Shown: one piece after another, positions 1 to 8,333 of the stretch
How positions within the stretch are numbered: position 1 is the first letter of the stretch
Layout of the letters: the number at the start of each line of letters is the position of its first letter
Assembly: GCA_023423975.1 (NCBI GenBank)
Contig: JAFAEO010000020.1
Span: 1 to 51,065 of the forward strand
DNA length: 51,065 nucleotides
Source of the DNA: Pseudomonadota bacterium
GTDB taxonomy: Bacteria; Pseudomonadota; Gammaproteobacteria; Burkholderiales; Burkholderiaceae_B
Direction: 5' to 3'
Notes under the pieces: generated by a model
What the model was told of the DNA's origin: nothing
Database searches by the model: none
The model's input: only the letters and a program-made list of their open reading frames with translations
Position numbers and translations under genes: made by a program

Positions 1-122
1 AAATAGAGCGTGCATTTGCGGTGAAAGACGATCCTGCATATCGGGATCGCATGCGTCAGCTGGCGAACGAGAACGATTGGACAGCGAGGGCCGCGAAATT
101 GGAACCCTTGTTCCCAAAATAA
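1..122 (+). CDS. C-terminal end of a probable glycosyltransferase (partial)
   Basis: Only the last 39 codons are in the window (reading frame from base 3, stop TAA at 120-122). The fragment is charged and helical, with a Trp-containing end (NDWTARAAKLEPLF) of the kind that closes many GT-B glycosyltransferases. The O-antigen-ligase-like and GT9 genes that follow on the same strand support a role in lipopolysaccharide or surface glycan assembly. The fold assignment is an inference from this short tail and its context; no catalytic motif is visible. Confidence 0.5.
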   Translation, partial: IERAFAVKDDPAYRDRMRQLANENDWTARAAKLEPLFPK

Positions 123-160
123 TATCAAGTTTAAGCGCCGTTCACTTTGTAATTAGCAGG

Positions 161-226
161 AAACGCGTCCCATGTCGTGTGTGTCGACAGGGCGCGTTTA
201 ATAGGGAACAGAGAAAATTGTTCCCT
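161..226. repeat. two adjacent hairpins between convergent genes
   Basis: The gap between the glycosyltransferase stop (122) and the convergent tesB stop (309) holds two inverted repeats. The first pairs AAACGCG(t)CCC at 161-171 with GGGCGCGTTT at 190-199, with one bulged base. The second is perfect: AGGGAACA at 203-210 and TGTTCCCT at 219-226 around an 8-nt loop. Neither is followed by a long T run on either strand, so they may be factor-dependent terminators or 3'-end stabilisers. Confidence 0.4.
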
Positions 227-308
227 GGCTCTTCAGGTCATTGTGATTCTCAGCATGCGGACCACGTCATGTGGTTCATCAGGAATCGTAGCAATACGAG
301 CCTGAAAA

Positions 309-1184
309 TTACTGTTCCTGTATCTTGCGGATCAGCCCTTCCTGGGTGGTGGAAGCGATCATGTCGCCCTTGCTGTTGTATATGTGTGCCCGGCAAAATC
401 CACGGGCATTGCTGGCGCTGGGCGACTCCAGGGAGTAGAGCAGCCATTCGTCCATGCGGAACGCGCGGTGGAACCAGATGGCGTGGTCAATGGTAGCCAT
501 TTGCATGCTTTTGGAAAAGGGCGTCTGGTTATGCGGCAGCAGGGAGGTAAACAGCAGATAGAAATCTGATGTATAGGCCAGCATGGCACGGTGTAGCAGC
601 GGGTTGTCTGGCAGTTTGTCTGCGGCGCGAAACCAGATGTGGGCCTGCGGATCGTAATTGCCTGGTTTGAGCATCTGGGTGGGCTCAACCGGCCGCATTT
701 CTATGGCAAAATCCCGTCCAACCAGGCTGGCCAGGCGTTTGGGCAGCTTATGCTCAAAGTCGGCAATGAGTTGTTTTTCATTTTTCAGCGAATCCGGCGG
801 CGTGACAACCGGTGCAGGGGTCTGGTGTTGAAAACCCGGTTCTTCACCCTGGAAACTGCTGCTCATAATGAAAATGGGCTGGTCCAGTTGTGAGGCAATG
901 ACGCGCCTGGCAGAAAAACTGCCCCCGTCACGGGTGCGTTCCACTTCGAAGCGTATCGGTTTGCTGGTATCGCCCGGCCGCAGAAAGTACGAATGCAGCG
1001 AATGCACGGCGCGCCCCGGGCTGACCGTCAGCGACGCTGCCATCAGGGACTGCCCCAGCACCTGTCCGCCAAAAATGCGGCCTGTACCAAAGATGTCGGT
1101 GCTGATACCATTGAAAACGTCATTACCCAGTGATTCGACCTGAAGTTGTTCAATGAGGTCTGGCAGTACGTTCTGATTATCCAT
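309..1184 (-). CDS. tesB: acyl-CoA thioesterase II
   Basis: The 291-residue protein matches TesB in length (about 286 in E. coli) and carries the double hot-dog layout. It hydrolyses medium- and long-chain acyl-CoA to free fatty acid and CoA in the cytoplasm. Residues in the positions of the catalytic triad are visible: Asp207 in AYTSDF, Thr231 in ATIDHAIWFHR and Gln281 in QEGLIR, each offset by three from the E. coli enzyme. The N-terminal GRIFGGQVLGQ motif is typical. The gene is monocistronic on the minus strand between two surface-polysaccharide genes, so its position says little about its role. Confidence 0.93.
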   Translation of the reverse strand: MDNQNVLPDLIEQLQVESLGNDVFNGISTDIFGTGRIFGGQVLGQSLMAASLTVSPGRAVHSLHSYFLRPGDTSKPIRFEVERTRDGGSFSARRVIASQLDQPIFIMSSSFQGEEPGFQHQTPAPVVTPPDSLKNEKQLIADFEHKLPKRLASLVGRDFAIEMRPVEPTQMLKPGNYDPQAHIWFRAADKLPDNPLLHRAMLAYTSDFYLLFTSLLPHNQTPFSKSMQMATIDHAIWFHRAFRMDEWLLYSLESPSASNARGFCRAHIYNSKGDMIASTTQEGLIRKIQEQ

Positions 1185-1316
1185 AGATGTTCATTTTGAC
1201 AAATGAGAGGGAAGTCCGATTCTAGCAGAAGAGTTCGGGCGATAGCGTACGAATCGGCGGATATTATGGTCGTATCGCTCGATTGCAGCCAATAGTTTTT
1301 GCAGCTTGATACAAAT

Positions 1317-1347
1317 TTGGGTGAGCCCTAATAACCCGATTTATAAT
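1317..1347 (+). promoter_or_regulatory. candidate promoter for the O-antigen-ligase-like gene
   Basis: A perfect -10 box TATAAT lies at 1342-1347, 55 bp before the start codon. The best -35 is TTGGGT at 1317-1322, giving a long 19-bp spacer, so the -35 assignment is weak. The 218-bp divergent region also carries TAGAAT on the minus strand (1225-1220), which could be the tesB -10. Confidence 0.4.
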
Positions 1348-1402
1348 TCCGGTGACACAAAGTCCCCCCTAAGTCATATGCTTTACGGAAAAGGAACACC
1401 GA

Positions 1403-2680
1403 ATGCCACCTTTCTTCCAGAATAAATTGGCAAGCCCTGTTTTTCTGACATTCATATTGGCGCTGGTGGCAATGCCACTTGCCATCATGAGCACACAAAG
1501 CGTTCCCAGTCCGCTTTTTTATTTCCTGCTTGTTTTATCGCTATTTATTGTGGTTGCATTGCGCCCGGCGCAAGATACGTTCCGGCTCAAGACGTTTTCC
1601 TGGTTGTTTGCCATGTGTGCAGTCTTTGTGGTGGCCGTGGTGGCATCCGAACTGGTCAATGGCCGCAGTGACGGCGCCGGGTTTGAAAAAGCACTGCGTT
1701 TTTCCGCCGGCCTGCCGCTGCTGGTGGCTGCCTGCTGCTATGCTCCCCGTCGCTGGTTGTCCTATTCTGTATTCGGTGTCTATGCCGCCCTGGTGTTTGC
1801 TATTGCTTTCATCGGTGTTCTGGCCCTGCCCGATTTCATCCGACCCGAAACCAGTGCCGTCTACAATGCCGTGGGCTATGGCGATCTGACTTTTCTGCTC
1901 AGCGTGATCACGCTGTATTCTTGTAATGTGACGTTCACACGCTTTGCCAGAACCGAAAAAACCCTCAAGATCCTTCTGGGGCTCCTGGGCATCGCAGCCT
2001 TTGTACTTACTCAAACGCGCAGCGGCTGGGTGGCAGTGCCCTTTTTTCTGTTGTTTGGCATCATGATTCATATGCGGGAAAATAATCGCATGAAGCTGGC
2101 AGGCGTGTTTCTGCTTGGCTTGGTGCTGGCCGCTGTTGTCACCCTGACCGTACCCGGTATCAAGGACAGGGTGCAACTGGGTGAGAAAGAGTTCACTGAA
2201 TGCATCACCACCGATAGCACCAAGCTGTCCTCCATCTGCATACGCTTGCAGTTGTGGCGTTCAACAGTTGCTATCTGGGAGGAGAATCCGCTATTTGGGT
2301 CCGGCGCCAACAAGTATTTTTCCGAATTCATGAAAACGGAAGGCGTGCGGCGCGGGCTGGTGTCCGAAGTAGTGGCCAACCAATGGGGAGAGCCGCATAA
2401 TGACTGGCTGCAGGCACTAAGCAGTTATGGCTTGTTCGGGGTATTGGGACTGTTTTTGGTCTATTTTGCACCAGCTGCCGTCTTCGTTAAGCGAATGTTG
2501 CGCACAACGAATGAGGAGTTAAGAACCTACGCGGCAATGGGGGCTGCGGTCTGTGTTGGCTTTGCCGTCTTCGGCCTCTCCGAGTTGATGTTCCGCGGCT
2601 TGCGCACCATGGGGTTCTATACCGTTATCGTGGCAGTGTATCTGGCCCTTTCCACCAGAATCCGGGGTGTTGAACACTAA
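1403..2680 (+). CDS. O-antigen ligase / Wzy-type polytopic membrane protein
   Basis: This 425-residue, very hydrophobic protein has roughly ten or more membrane segments and the periplasmic loop pattern of the Wzy_C (O-antigen ligase) family. Diagnostic parts are NPLFGSGANKYFSEF followed by EPHNDWLQALSSYGLFG near residues 330-345, where His332 matches the conserved periplasmic His of WaaL-type ligases, and an Arg in the TQTRSGW segment earlier. WaaL joins undecaprenyl-linked glycan to lipid A-core at the periplasmic face; Wzy polymerases and glycoprotein O-oligosaccharyltransferases share the fold, so the exact acceptor is not determined. The start has AAAAGGAA 7-14 bases upstream. Confidence 0.8.
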   Translation: MPPFFQNKLASPVFLTFILALVAMPLAIMSTQSVPSPLFYFLLVLSLFIVVALRPAQDTFRLKTFSWLFAMCAVFVVAVVASELVNGRSDGAGFEKALRFSAGLPLLVAACCYAPRRWLSYSVFGVYAALVFAIAFIGVLALPDFIRPETSAVYNAVGYGDLTFLLSVITLYSCNVTFTRFARTEKTLKILLGLLGIAAFVLTQTRSGWVAVPFFLLFGIMIHMRENNRMKLAGVFLLGLVLAAVVTLTVPGIKDRVQLGEKEFTECITTDSTKLSSICIRLQLWRSTVAIWEENPLFGSGANKYFSEFMKTEGVRRGLVSEVVANQWGEPHNDWLQALSSYGLFGVLGLFLVYFAPAAVFVKRMLRTTNEELRTYAAMGAAVCVGFAVFGLSELMFRGLRTMGFYTVIVAVYLALSTRIRGVEH

Positions 2681-2715
2681 ACAAGGCAAATTTTTATGCG
2701 ATTTAGTCAAATATG

Positions 2716-2734
2716 TCATGCCGAGGTGGCATGA
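2716..2734 (+). repeat. hairpin downstream of the O-antigen-ligase-like gene
   Basis: TCATGCC (2716-2722) and GGCATGA (2728-2734) form a perfect 7-bp stem with a 5-nt loop, 35 bp after the stop codon. The following bases are only moderately T-rich, so this is at best a weak intrinsic terminator. Confidence 0.4.
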
Positions 2735-2793
2735 TTGGGTTTCGGGATGTTTATTACTTTTGGTGCGGCGGTTTCGCGGCGTCATGTGGCAAA

Positions 2794-2825
2794 TCAGACA
2801 ACAGTACAATAACAATGTTGTCTGA
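2794..2825 (+). promoter_or_regulatory. inverted repeat around a -10-like box upstream of the GT9 gene
   Basis: Perfect 10-bp arms TCAGACAACA (2794-2803) and TGTTGTCTGA (2816-2825) flank a 12-bp spacer that contains TACAAT (2805-2810), a good -10 box. The right arm ends 22 bp before the GT9 start codon. No good -35 is visible. The element may be an operator over a promoter or a 5'-leader hairpin. Confidence 0.45.
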
Positions 2826-2847
2826 CCATGGGGATTGAAAGACATAT

Positions 2848-3792
2848 ATGGGCGAACAAGAGAAGGTAGCTATTCTGATGGCGCCGCGTCTGGGCGATTC
2901 CTTGCTTATGATGGTGATTGCCAATAATTTTCGTCATAATGGCGCTCAGGTGTCCATTTTCGGTGACTATATCTGGCAATTGCGTGATTGGTTTCCAGGC
3001 TTTGATATTCATCGGTCATTGACCGAGCAGCAGGCGCATGCGGCGCTCAGCGGCTTTGATCGGGCCATACAAATGCATCCGGGCTGGCCGTTTGATTTGA
3101 CACAAACTCATCCGAATGTAGTCGTCTACGATGAGCATGTGGTCATTACCGGCAAGGGCTTTATCAAGGCCTATCAAATGCGCGATTTTTGTCGCGATTA
3201 CTTTGGGCATACCGGCTGCACGCACACCAATGGCATGGTTGCGCCAGGCGGCGTAGAAAAGAACCGTTATCCAAGACGCGTGGTCATCCATCCTACTTCC
3301 ACCGGCGCATTGCGCTGCTGGGCGCCAAAGCACTTTGGCCGACTGACCACAGATTTGATAAAGGCGGGTTTTGAACCTGCCTTTATTGTGTCGCCAGCCG
3401 AACGCGCGGATTGGCAATGGGTCACGGGCGTGGGCGCAGCGTTGCCGGATAATCCGGGGCTTAGCGGTGTCGCACGCTACATTCGGGAGTCGGGCTGGTT
3501 TATTGGCAATGAGTCGGGCATCGGCCATCTGGCGTCGGCTACCGGTATTCCGGTGTTAACGCTTACCGGTCGCATGACCCGTACCCGGGCGTGGCGGCCG
3601 GCCTGGGGTATCTCACGCATTGTTGCGCCATGGTATATTCCAGGGGGGCGGTTGCGCGACCGATACTGGCGTATTTTGCTTACGCCACGGCACGTGATGT
3701 GGGCGTTCGGCAAATTGCGGTCAGACGCAGCAGTGGCTGCCGATACCGCTATCGATGCCAATACCGACATGACAGCCAAGAAAGCGGCCTGA
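2848..3792 (+). CDS. glycosyltransferase family 9 (heptosyltransferase-like)
   Basis: The 314-residue product resembles ADP-heptose:LPS heptosyltransferases (GT9, GT-B fold). The N-terminal domain has the APRLGDSLLMM loop seen in this family (GDxL). The C-terminal domain has VVIHPTSTGALRCWAPKHFGRL, a probable nucleotide-sugar binding segment, and GNESGIGHLAS at residues 220-230, the family's GxDSGxxHLA motif with Glu in place of Asp. No membrane segment is seen; these enzymes act at the cytoplasmic face on the growing core oligosaccharide. The donor sugar cannot be read from sequence. The C-terminal 25 residues are Ala/Asp/Thr-rich and probably disordered. The stop codon lies inside a 20-bp palindrome. 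Confidence 0.8.
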   Translation: MGEQEKVAILMAPRLGDSLLMMVIANNFRHNGAQVSIFGDYIWQLRDWFPGFDIHRSLTEQQAHAALSGFDRAIQMHPGWPFDLTQTHPNVVVYDEHVVITGKGFIKAYQMRDFCRDYFGHTGCTHTNGMVAPGGVEKNRYPRRVVIHPTSTGALRCWAPKHFGRLTTDLIKAGFEPAFIVSPAERADWQWVTGVGAALPDNPGLSGVARYIRESGWFIGNESGIGHLASATGIPVLTLTGRMTRTRAWRPAWGISRIVAPWYIPGGRLRDRYWRILLTPRHVMWAFGKLRSDAAVAADTAIDANTDMTAKKAA

Positions 3793-3803
3793 TATCAGGC
3801 CGC
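3784..3803 (+). repeat. 20-bp perfect palindrome over the GT9 stop codon
   Basis: GCGGCCTGAT (3784-3793) is followed directly by its reverse complement ATCAGGCCGC (3794-3803). As RNA it gives an 8-bp GC-rich stem with an ATAT loop. The GT9 stop TGA (3790-3792) lies in it, and the ribosome-binding site of the next gene (AAGGGGG) begins 7 bases after it. No T run follows, so it is not a classical terminator. Confidence 0.6.
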
Positions 3804-3822
3804 AGCAACAAGGGGGTACACA

Positions 3823-4515
3823 ATGAGTCTGGCCGAGCAGTTTGCCGCTGTTAACGAACAGGTGCGTCTGGCATGTGAGCGCGCCGGTCGGGATCCGCAG
3901 CAGGTCTGCATCTTGCCGGTCTCCAAGACCTTTGGCCATGAAGTGGTGCGCCAGGCCATGGCGCTGGGCCAGCGTCAGTTTGCCGAGAACCGGGTCCAGG
4001 AAATGAAGGAAAAGGCGCTGGCATTGAATGACTCGTCCATCGAATGGGTCGTCATTGGCTACCTGCAGACCAACAAGGTCAAGGAAGTGGTGCGCTATGC
4101 CAGCCAATTGCAATCGCTGGACCGGCTGGATCTGGCACAGGCGCTGGACAAACGGTTGCAACAGGCCGGCCGCCGACTGGATGTGCTGGTGCAGGTCAAG
4201 TCCAGCAACGAGGAAAGTAAAACCGGCATGGCGCCCGAGCTGGTGCCGCAATTTCTCAAAACCATTCGCGACTATGACACCCTGAATGTGAAGGGTTTCA
4301 TGACAGTGGCGGAAAACACCGACGTGCAGGAACGCATCAGGCACTGTTTCGCACGTGTGCGCCAGTTGCGTGACCAATGCCAGAATGAACTGGGCGAGGC
4401 GTTGCCGGTTCTGTCCATGGGTATGAGTGCCGATTTTGAGCTGGCGATACAGGAAGGGTCGACGCAGTTGCGCATTGGATCTGCGCTGTTCGGCCAGCGT
4501 CCCCCCGTGCGATGA
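3823..4515 (+). CDS. YggS-family pyridoxal phosphate homeostasis protein
   Basis: The 230-residue protein belongs to the PLPBP/YggS family, single-domain fold-III PLP-binding proteins that buffer free PLP and affect amino-acid and vitamin B6 balance; no substrate reaction is established. Lys35 in LPVSKT is the expected PLP lysine, followed by FAENRVQEMKEK. SFxGxGxQ-type phosphate contacts are represented by VIGYLQTNKVK, and the C-terminal SMGMSADFELAIQEGSTQLRIGSALFG is the family signature. It begins 30 bp after the GT9 gene on the same strand with a strong GGGGG ribosome-binding site and may be co-transcribed. In many proteobacteria this gene sits near pilT or proC, which are not present here. 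Confidence 0.93.
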   Translation: MSLAEQFAAVNEQVRLACERAGRDPQQVCILPVSKTFGHEVVRQAMALGQRQFAENRVQEMKEKALALNDSSIEWVVIGYLQTNKVKEVVRYASQLQSLDRLDLAQALDKRLQQAGRRLDVLVQVKSSNEESKTGMAPELVPQFLKTIRDYDTLNVKGFMTVAENTDVQERIRHCFARVRQLRDQCQNELGEALPVLSMGMSADFELAIQEGSTQLRIGSALFGQRPPVR

Positions 4516-4718
4516 CCCAACCGTGGGCAGCCCGGTGAGCTAGAACGCTCGGGATCAGGCTCCCGGGATAATACTGTGGTGTGAAAACCGTTTTGAATAT
4601 CTCGGCACCAATATCAAAGAACAGATATCACGATATGAATATGACGGCGTAAATACACGACACAGCGATCAGGGTATAACTATCAAGTACTCACAATACA
4701 ACAATTACAGTACAGCGA

Positions 4719-5387
4719 TTACGCGCCATAGCGACGCAGGCCGTCCAGATCAAGAATGGATACGGCGCCGTATTCCACTTGTAATAATTTTTCGCTTTCC
4801 AGTTTCTTGAGCGCCTGATTGGCGCGCTGGCGTGATACCCGGGCCAGATAGCCCATTTCCTCCTGCGTGATGGCCAGCCGCTGTTTCAGGCCAGGATACA
4901 GCAGGGGATTAAATAGTTCGGCCAAGCAGCGGGCAACGCGGGCATCGGCGTTGAGCAGCCGGTCATGTTCGGCGCGACCGATGAACTGTCCCACGCGCTC
5001 GTTCAGCATATCCAGCAGATAGCGGTTAAACGGAATGCTATTGTCCAGCAGCCACTCAAAGGTGCGGGACGGTAGTCTGGCAACATAGGAGTCGCGCAGC
5101 GCCACGACATCGTACTTGCGGCATTCTTTTTTCAGAATGCTGCCTTCACCCAGCCAGCCGCCGACCGGAATGCCGGTAAGGGAAGCCACCTTGCCATCGG
5201 CATTACCTACCGAGATTCGAATCAGGCCATCCATGACCCCAATCCAGTGATCGGCGGTTTCGCCCTTGCGCGCAATAAGGGCGCCGTTTCCGTAATGGGC
5301 AACAGTGACATCCTGCAGCACGCGTCGTTGGTGCTCGGATGCCAGCAGATTGAACCACTGAGCGGCCTCTGGAGAAAAAGATGACAT
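4719..5387 (-). CDS. Crp/Fnr-family transcriptional regulator
   Basis: The 222-residue protein has an N-terminal cyclic-nucleotide-binding-type beta barrel (about residues 25-110), a long dimerisation helix (about 115-140) and a C-terminal winged helix (about 150-220). The recognition helix is SRQRANQALK (185-194), which differs from the CRP helix SRETVGR at the base-contacting Glu. The cassette GGWLGEGSILKKECRKYD lacks the CRP Arg-Ser pair that holds cAMP, and there is no Fnr-type Cys cluster, so the signal is unlikely to be cAMP or an Fe-S cluster. It is transcribed divergently from the acyl-CoA ligase/ABC operon and is the obvious candidate regulator for it. Confidence 0.88.
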   Translation of the reverse strand: MSSFSPEAAQWFNLLASEHQRRVLQDVTVAHYGNGALIARKGETADHWIGVMDGLIRISVGNADGKVASLTGIPVGGWLGEGSILKKECRKYDVVALRDSYVARLPSRTFEWLLDNSIPFNRYLLDMLNERVGQFIGRAEHDRLLNADARVARCLAELFNPLLYPGLKQRLAITQEEMGYLARVSRQRANQALKKLESEKLLQVEYGAVSILDLDGLRRYGA

Positions 5388-5404
5388 AGGACTTACCCTA
5401 GAAA

Positions 5405-5429
5405 ATCATAGAATGTCGTGATGGCGACA
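5405..5429 (-). promoter_or_regulatory. candidate Crp-type operator and -10 box of the regulator gene
   Basis: TGTCG (5414-5418), six bases, then CGACA (5425-5429) is a perfect 5-N6-5 inverted repeat, the geometry of Crp/Fnr sites (TGTGA-N6-TCACA). On the minus strand a -10-like TATGAT lies at 5410-5405, so the repeat would sit just upstream of the -10, where binding would repress the regulator gene. The -35 is not convincing. It is about 130 bp before the divergent ligase gene. Confidence 0.45.
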
Positions 5430-5560
5430 GTTAGCTTACAATCAAACCGTTAACTTAGCAACACATTAAGTTTCCGGGGCTTTTCTCCAATACGGGATAT
5501 TCGGACCGGGACGGGCAGAACAAATAAATCAGCGCCCGAAGACACAGGCAAGGAGACAAC

Positions 5561-7531
5561 ATGCCGCAACAAGTAAACAGCACGAATGCCGCTATGCAGC
5601 TGACCTTCCCTGCGCTCTTGCAGCATCACGCAGCCGTCCGCGGGGCCCGGCCGGCGCTCAGGGAAAAAGACCTGGGGATCTGGCAGACCTACACCTGGGC
5701 TCAAGTTGCCGCGCAAGTGCAGCGCGTTGCCAATGGCTATCTGCAGTTCGGGGTTCAGCCCGGCGAACATATTGCAGTTGTGGGTGAGAACCGGCCGCGC
5801 CTGTATATGGCGATGATGGCGGCGCAGGCAGTTGGCGCGATTCCCGTTCCCATGTATCAGGATGCCGTGGCGCAGGAGATGGTTTATGTGCTCCAGGACG
5901 CGAGCGTACGGATTGTCGTGGCGGAAAACCAGGAGCAGGTGGACAAGATGTTCGAGGTGCGTGAGCAGGTGCCCACGCTTGCTCATGTTATTTATGACGA
6001 CCCGCGCGGTTTGCGCCATTACAGCGATCCGCAACTGCTGTCCTGGGAAGCGCTGCAGCAACTGGGCGACCAGTACGCAGCCGGCGCACCCACTGCCTAC
6101 GCAGATGCGGTAAACCGCGTTCAACCAGATGACACGGCTGCGATGTTTTATACCTCGGGCACCACAGGCAAGCCCAAAGGCGTGGTGCTCACGCACGCTG
6201 CCCTGATCGACCGGGCGCAGGTGATTCAGAAGCTGGAAAATCTGACCGACAGGGAAGAGGTGCTGGCTTATCTGCCGCCGGCCTGGATCGGCCAGAATAT
6301 GTTCTCCTATACACAATTGCTGGCTACCGGCTTTACCGTGAACCATCCGGAATCGCCGGCCACGGTGGCGATTGATATGCACGATATCGGACCGACCTAT
6401 TATTTTTCGCCGCCCCGCATTCTTGAAGACCTGCTGACGCATGTGACCATTCGTATGGAAGACGCCGGCCGGTTCAAAAAATGGCTGTTTGATGTTTGCA
6501 TGAAGCTGGCCCATCGCGTGGGCGGGCGCATCCTGGATGGAGAGTCGGTCGGTACGCTGGACCGTATTAAATATTCAATAGGTAATATTCTGATTTATGG
6601 ACCGCTGCGCAATGCGCTGGGCATGAACCGGGTGCGCGTCGCCTATACCGCCGGTGAAGCCATTGGGCCTGATCTGTTCCGCTTTTACCGTTCGATCGGC
6701 ATCAATCTGAAGCAGCTTTACGGGTCCACTGAAACCTCGGTGTTCGTTTGTGTTCAGAGCGACGGACAGGTCTCTGCCGATACGGTCGGGCCGCCCGTGG
6801 CAGGTGTCGAACTGCGCATTGCAGACAGTGGTGAAGTGCAGGTCAAAAGCCCCGGCTTGTTCCGCGAGTACTATCGCAATCCGGAATCTACGCGTGAATC
6901 GTTTACCGAAGATGGCTGGTATCACACTGGTGATGCCGGCATTGTAGATGCCCTGGGGCAATTGCGAATTATTGATCGCGCCAAGGACGTGGGCCGGTTA
7001 AGTGACGGACGCATGTTTGCGCCAAAATATGTGGAAAACAAGCTGAAGTTCTTTCCATTTATCAAGGAAGCAGTGGCGTTTGGTGCAGATCGTGATTTTG
7101 TCACAGCCTTTATCAATATCGATCTGGAAGCCGTGGCTAACTGGGCCGAGCGACGCAGCCTGGCCTATGCCGGTTATACCGACCTGGCCTCACGTCCTGA
7201 AGTATATGAATTGATTGCCGATTGCATCGGCAAGGTCAATGCAGATGTGGCACAGGATCCGCAGTTATCGGGCCTGCAGATTCATCGCTTTTTGATTCTG
7301 CACAAAGAGCTGGATCCCGATGATGGCGAGCTGACGCGTACCCGCAAGGTGCGCCGGGCCTTCATCGCTGAACGCTATGGCGTGCTGATTGATGCGCTGT
7401 TTGCCGGTAAGCCGAGCCAGTATATCGAAACCGAAGTGAAATATGAAGATGGACGAGCCGGGAAAATTGCCGCAGAGCTGAAAATTCACCCCGCTGTCGT
7501 TGTATCCGATCCTCTGAAAAAGGCCGCATGA
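5561..7531 (+). CDS. long-chain-type acyl-CoA ligase (AMP-forming)
   Basis: The 656-residue protein is a complete ANL-superfamily ligase that would activate a carboxylic acid through an acyl-AMP to its CoA thioester. Motif A3 FYTSGTTGKPKG spans about residues 196-207, the acyl-site segment YGSTET follows in the middle, and YHTGDAG marks the hinge-side motif. The C-terminal domain has RAKDVGRLSDGRMFAP and a Lys in LTRTRKVRR. A strong AAGGAG lies 5 bases before the ATG. It is the first gene of an operon with a complete LIV-type importer; the next gene overlaps it by 4 bp. The cluster suggests that an imported acid (aromatic or fatty) is activated on entry, but the substrate is not readable from the sequence. 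Confidence 0.88.
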   Translation: MPQQVNSTNAAMQLTFPALLQHHAAVRGARPALREKDLGIWQTYTWAQVAAQVQRVANGYLQFGVQPGEHIAVVGENRPRLYMAMMAAQAVGAIPVPMYQDAVAQEMVYVLQDASVRIVVAENQEQVDKMFEVREQVPTLAHVIYDDPRGLRHYSDPQLLSWEALQQLGDQYAAGAPTAYADAVNRVQPDDTAAMFYTSGTTGKPKGVVLTHAALIDRAQVIQKLENLTDREEVLAYLPPAWIGQNMFSYTQLLATGFTVNHPESPATVAIDMHDIGPTYYFSPPRILEDLLTHVTIRMEDAGRFKKWLFDVCMKLAHRVGGRILDGESVGTLDRIKYSIGNILIYGPLRNALGMNRVRVAYTAGEAIGPDLFRFYRSIGINLKQLYGSTETSVFVCVQSDGQVSADTVGPPVAGVELRIADSGEVQVKSPGLFREYYRNPESTRESFTEDGWYHTGDAGIVDALGQLRIIDRAKDVGRLSDGRMFAPKYVENKLKFFPFIKEAVAFGADRDFVTAFINIDLEAVANWAERRSLAYAGYTDLASRPEVYELIADCIGKVNADVAQDPQLSGLQIHRFLILHKELDPDDGELTRTRKVRRAFIAERYGVLIDALFAGKPSQYIETEVKYEDGRAGKIAAELKIHPAVVVSDPLKKAA

Positions 7532-8328
7532 GCATGAGTGACGAACGTCAAGCCAGAATCGGCAAAGTGATCCTTGATATGCAGAATATTTCGCTGCGGT
7601 TTGGCGGCGTCAAGGCACTGACCGACATTTCGTTCAATGTAAAGGAACACGAGATTCGTGCGATTATCGGACCCAATGGTGCCGGTAAAAGCTCCATGCT
7701 CAATGTGATCAACGGGGTGTATGTGCCACAGGACGGCAGTATTGAGTTCGATGGCAAACAGTTTGGCCGGATGACGCCGCGTCGCGCGGCAGAGATGGGG
7801 GTGGCGCGCACCTTTCAGAACCTGGCGCTGTTCAAGGGAATGAGTGTGCTGGACAACATTATGACGGGACGCAATCTGCGCATGAAAAGCGGGCTGCTTT
7901 CGCAAGCCTTCCGCATATTCGGAGCGGAAAAAGAGGAAATCGCCCATCGCGAATTCGTGGAAAATATTATTGATTTCCTGGAGATACAGGCCTATCGCAA
8001 AACCCCGGTCGGGCGGCTGCCTTACGGTTTGCAAAAACGCGTGGACCTGGGTCGGGCGCTAGCCATGGAGCCGCGCATGCTGTTACTGGATGAACCCATG
8101 GCCGGCATGAATATAGAAGAAAAGCAGGATATGAGCCGCTTCATTCTGGATGTCAATGACGAATTTGGTACGACGATTGTGTTGATCGAACACGATATGG
8201 GCGTCGTGATGGATATTTCCGATCGGGTAGTGGTGCTCGACTACGGTAAAAAAATTGGCGATGGTACGCCGTCGGAAGTGCGCTCGAACGAAGATGTGAT
8301 TCGGGCCTATTTGGGTGTGGAGCACTGA
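7528..8328 (+). CDS. LIV-type ABC transporter ATP-binding protein (LivG-like)
   Basis: The 266-residue ATPase drives import through the paired permeases encoded just downstream. Walker A is GPNGAGKSS (residues 48-56), the Q-loop is in TFQNLALF, the signature is LPYGLQKRVDLG (a LivG-like variant of LSGGQ), and Walker B is LLLDEPMAGM with the H-loop LIEHDMGVV. The ATGA overlap with the ligase gene indicates translational coupling. It belongs to the branched-chain amino acid / hydrophobic amide uptake (HAAT) family, many members of which carry aromatic acids, urea or amides rather than leucine. Confidence 0.92.
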   Translation: MSMSDERQARIGKVILDMQNISLRFGGVKALTDISFNVKEHEIRAIIGPNGAGKSSMLNVINGVYVPQDGSIEFDGKQFGRMTPRRAAEMGVARTFQNLALFKGMSVLDNIMTGRNLRMKSGLLSQAFRIFGAEKEEIAHREFVENIIDFLEIQAYRKTPVGRLPYGLQKRVDLGRALAMEPRMLLLDEPMAGMNIEEKQDMSRFILDVNDEFGTTIVLIEHDMGVVMDISDRVVVLDYGKKIGDGTPSEVRSNEDVIRAYLGVEH

Positions 8329-8333
8329 TCATC

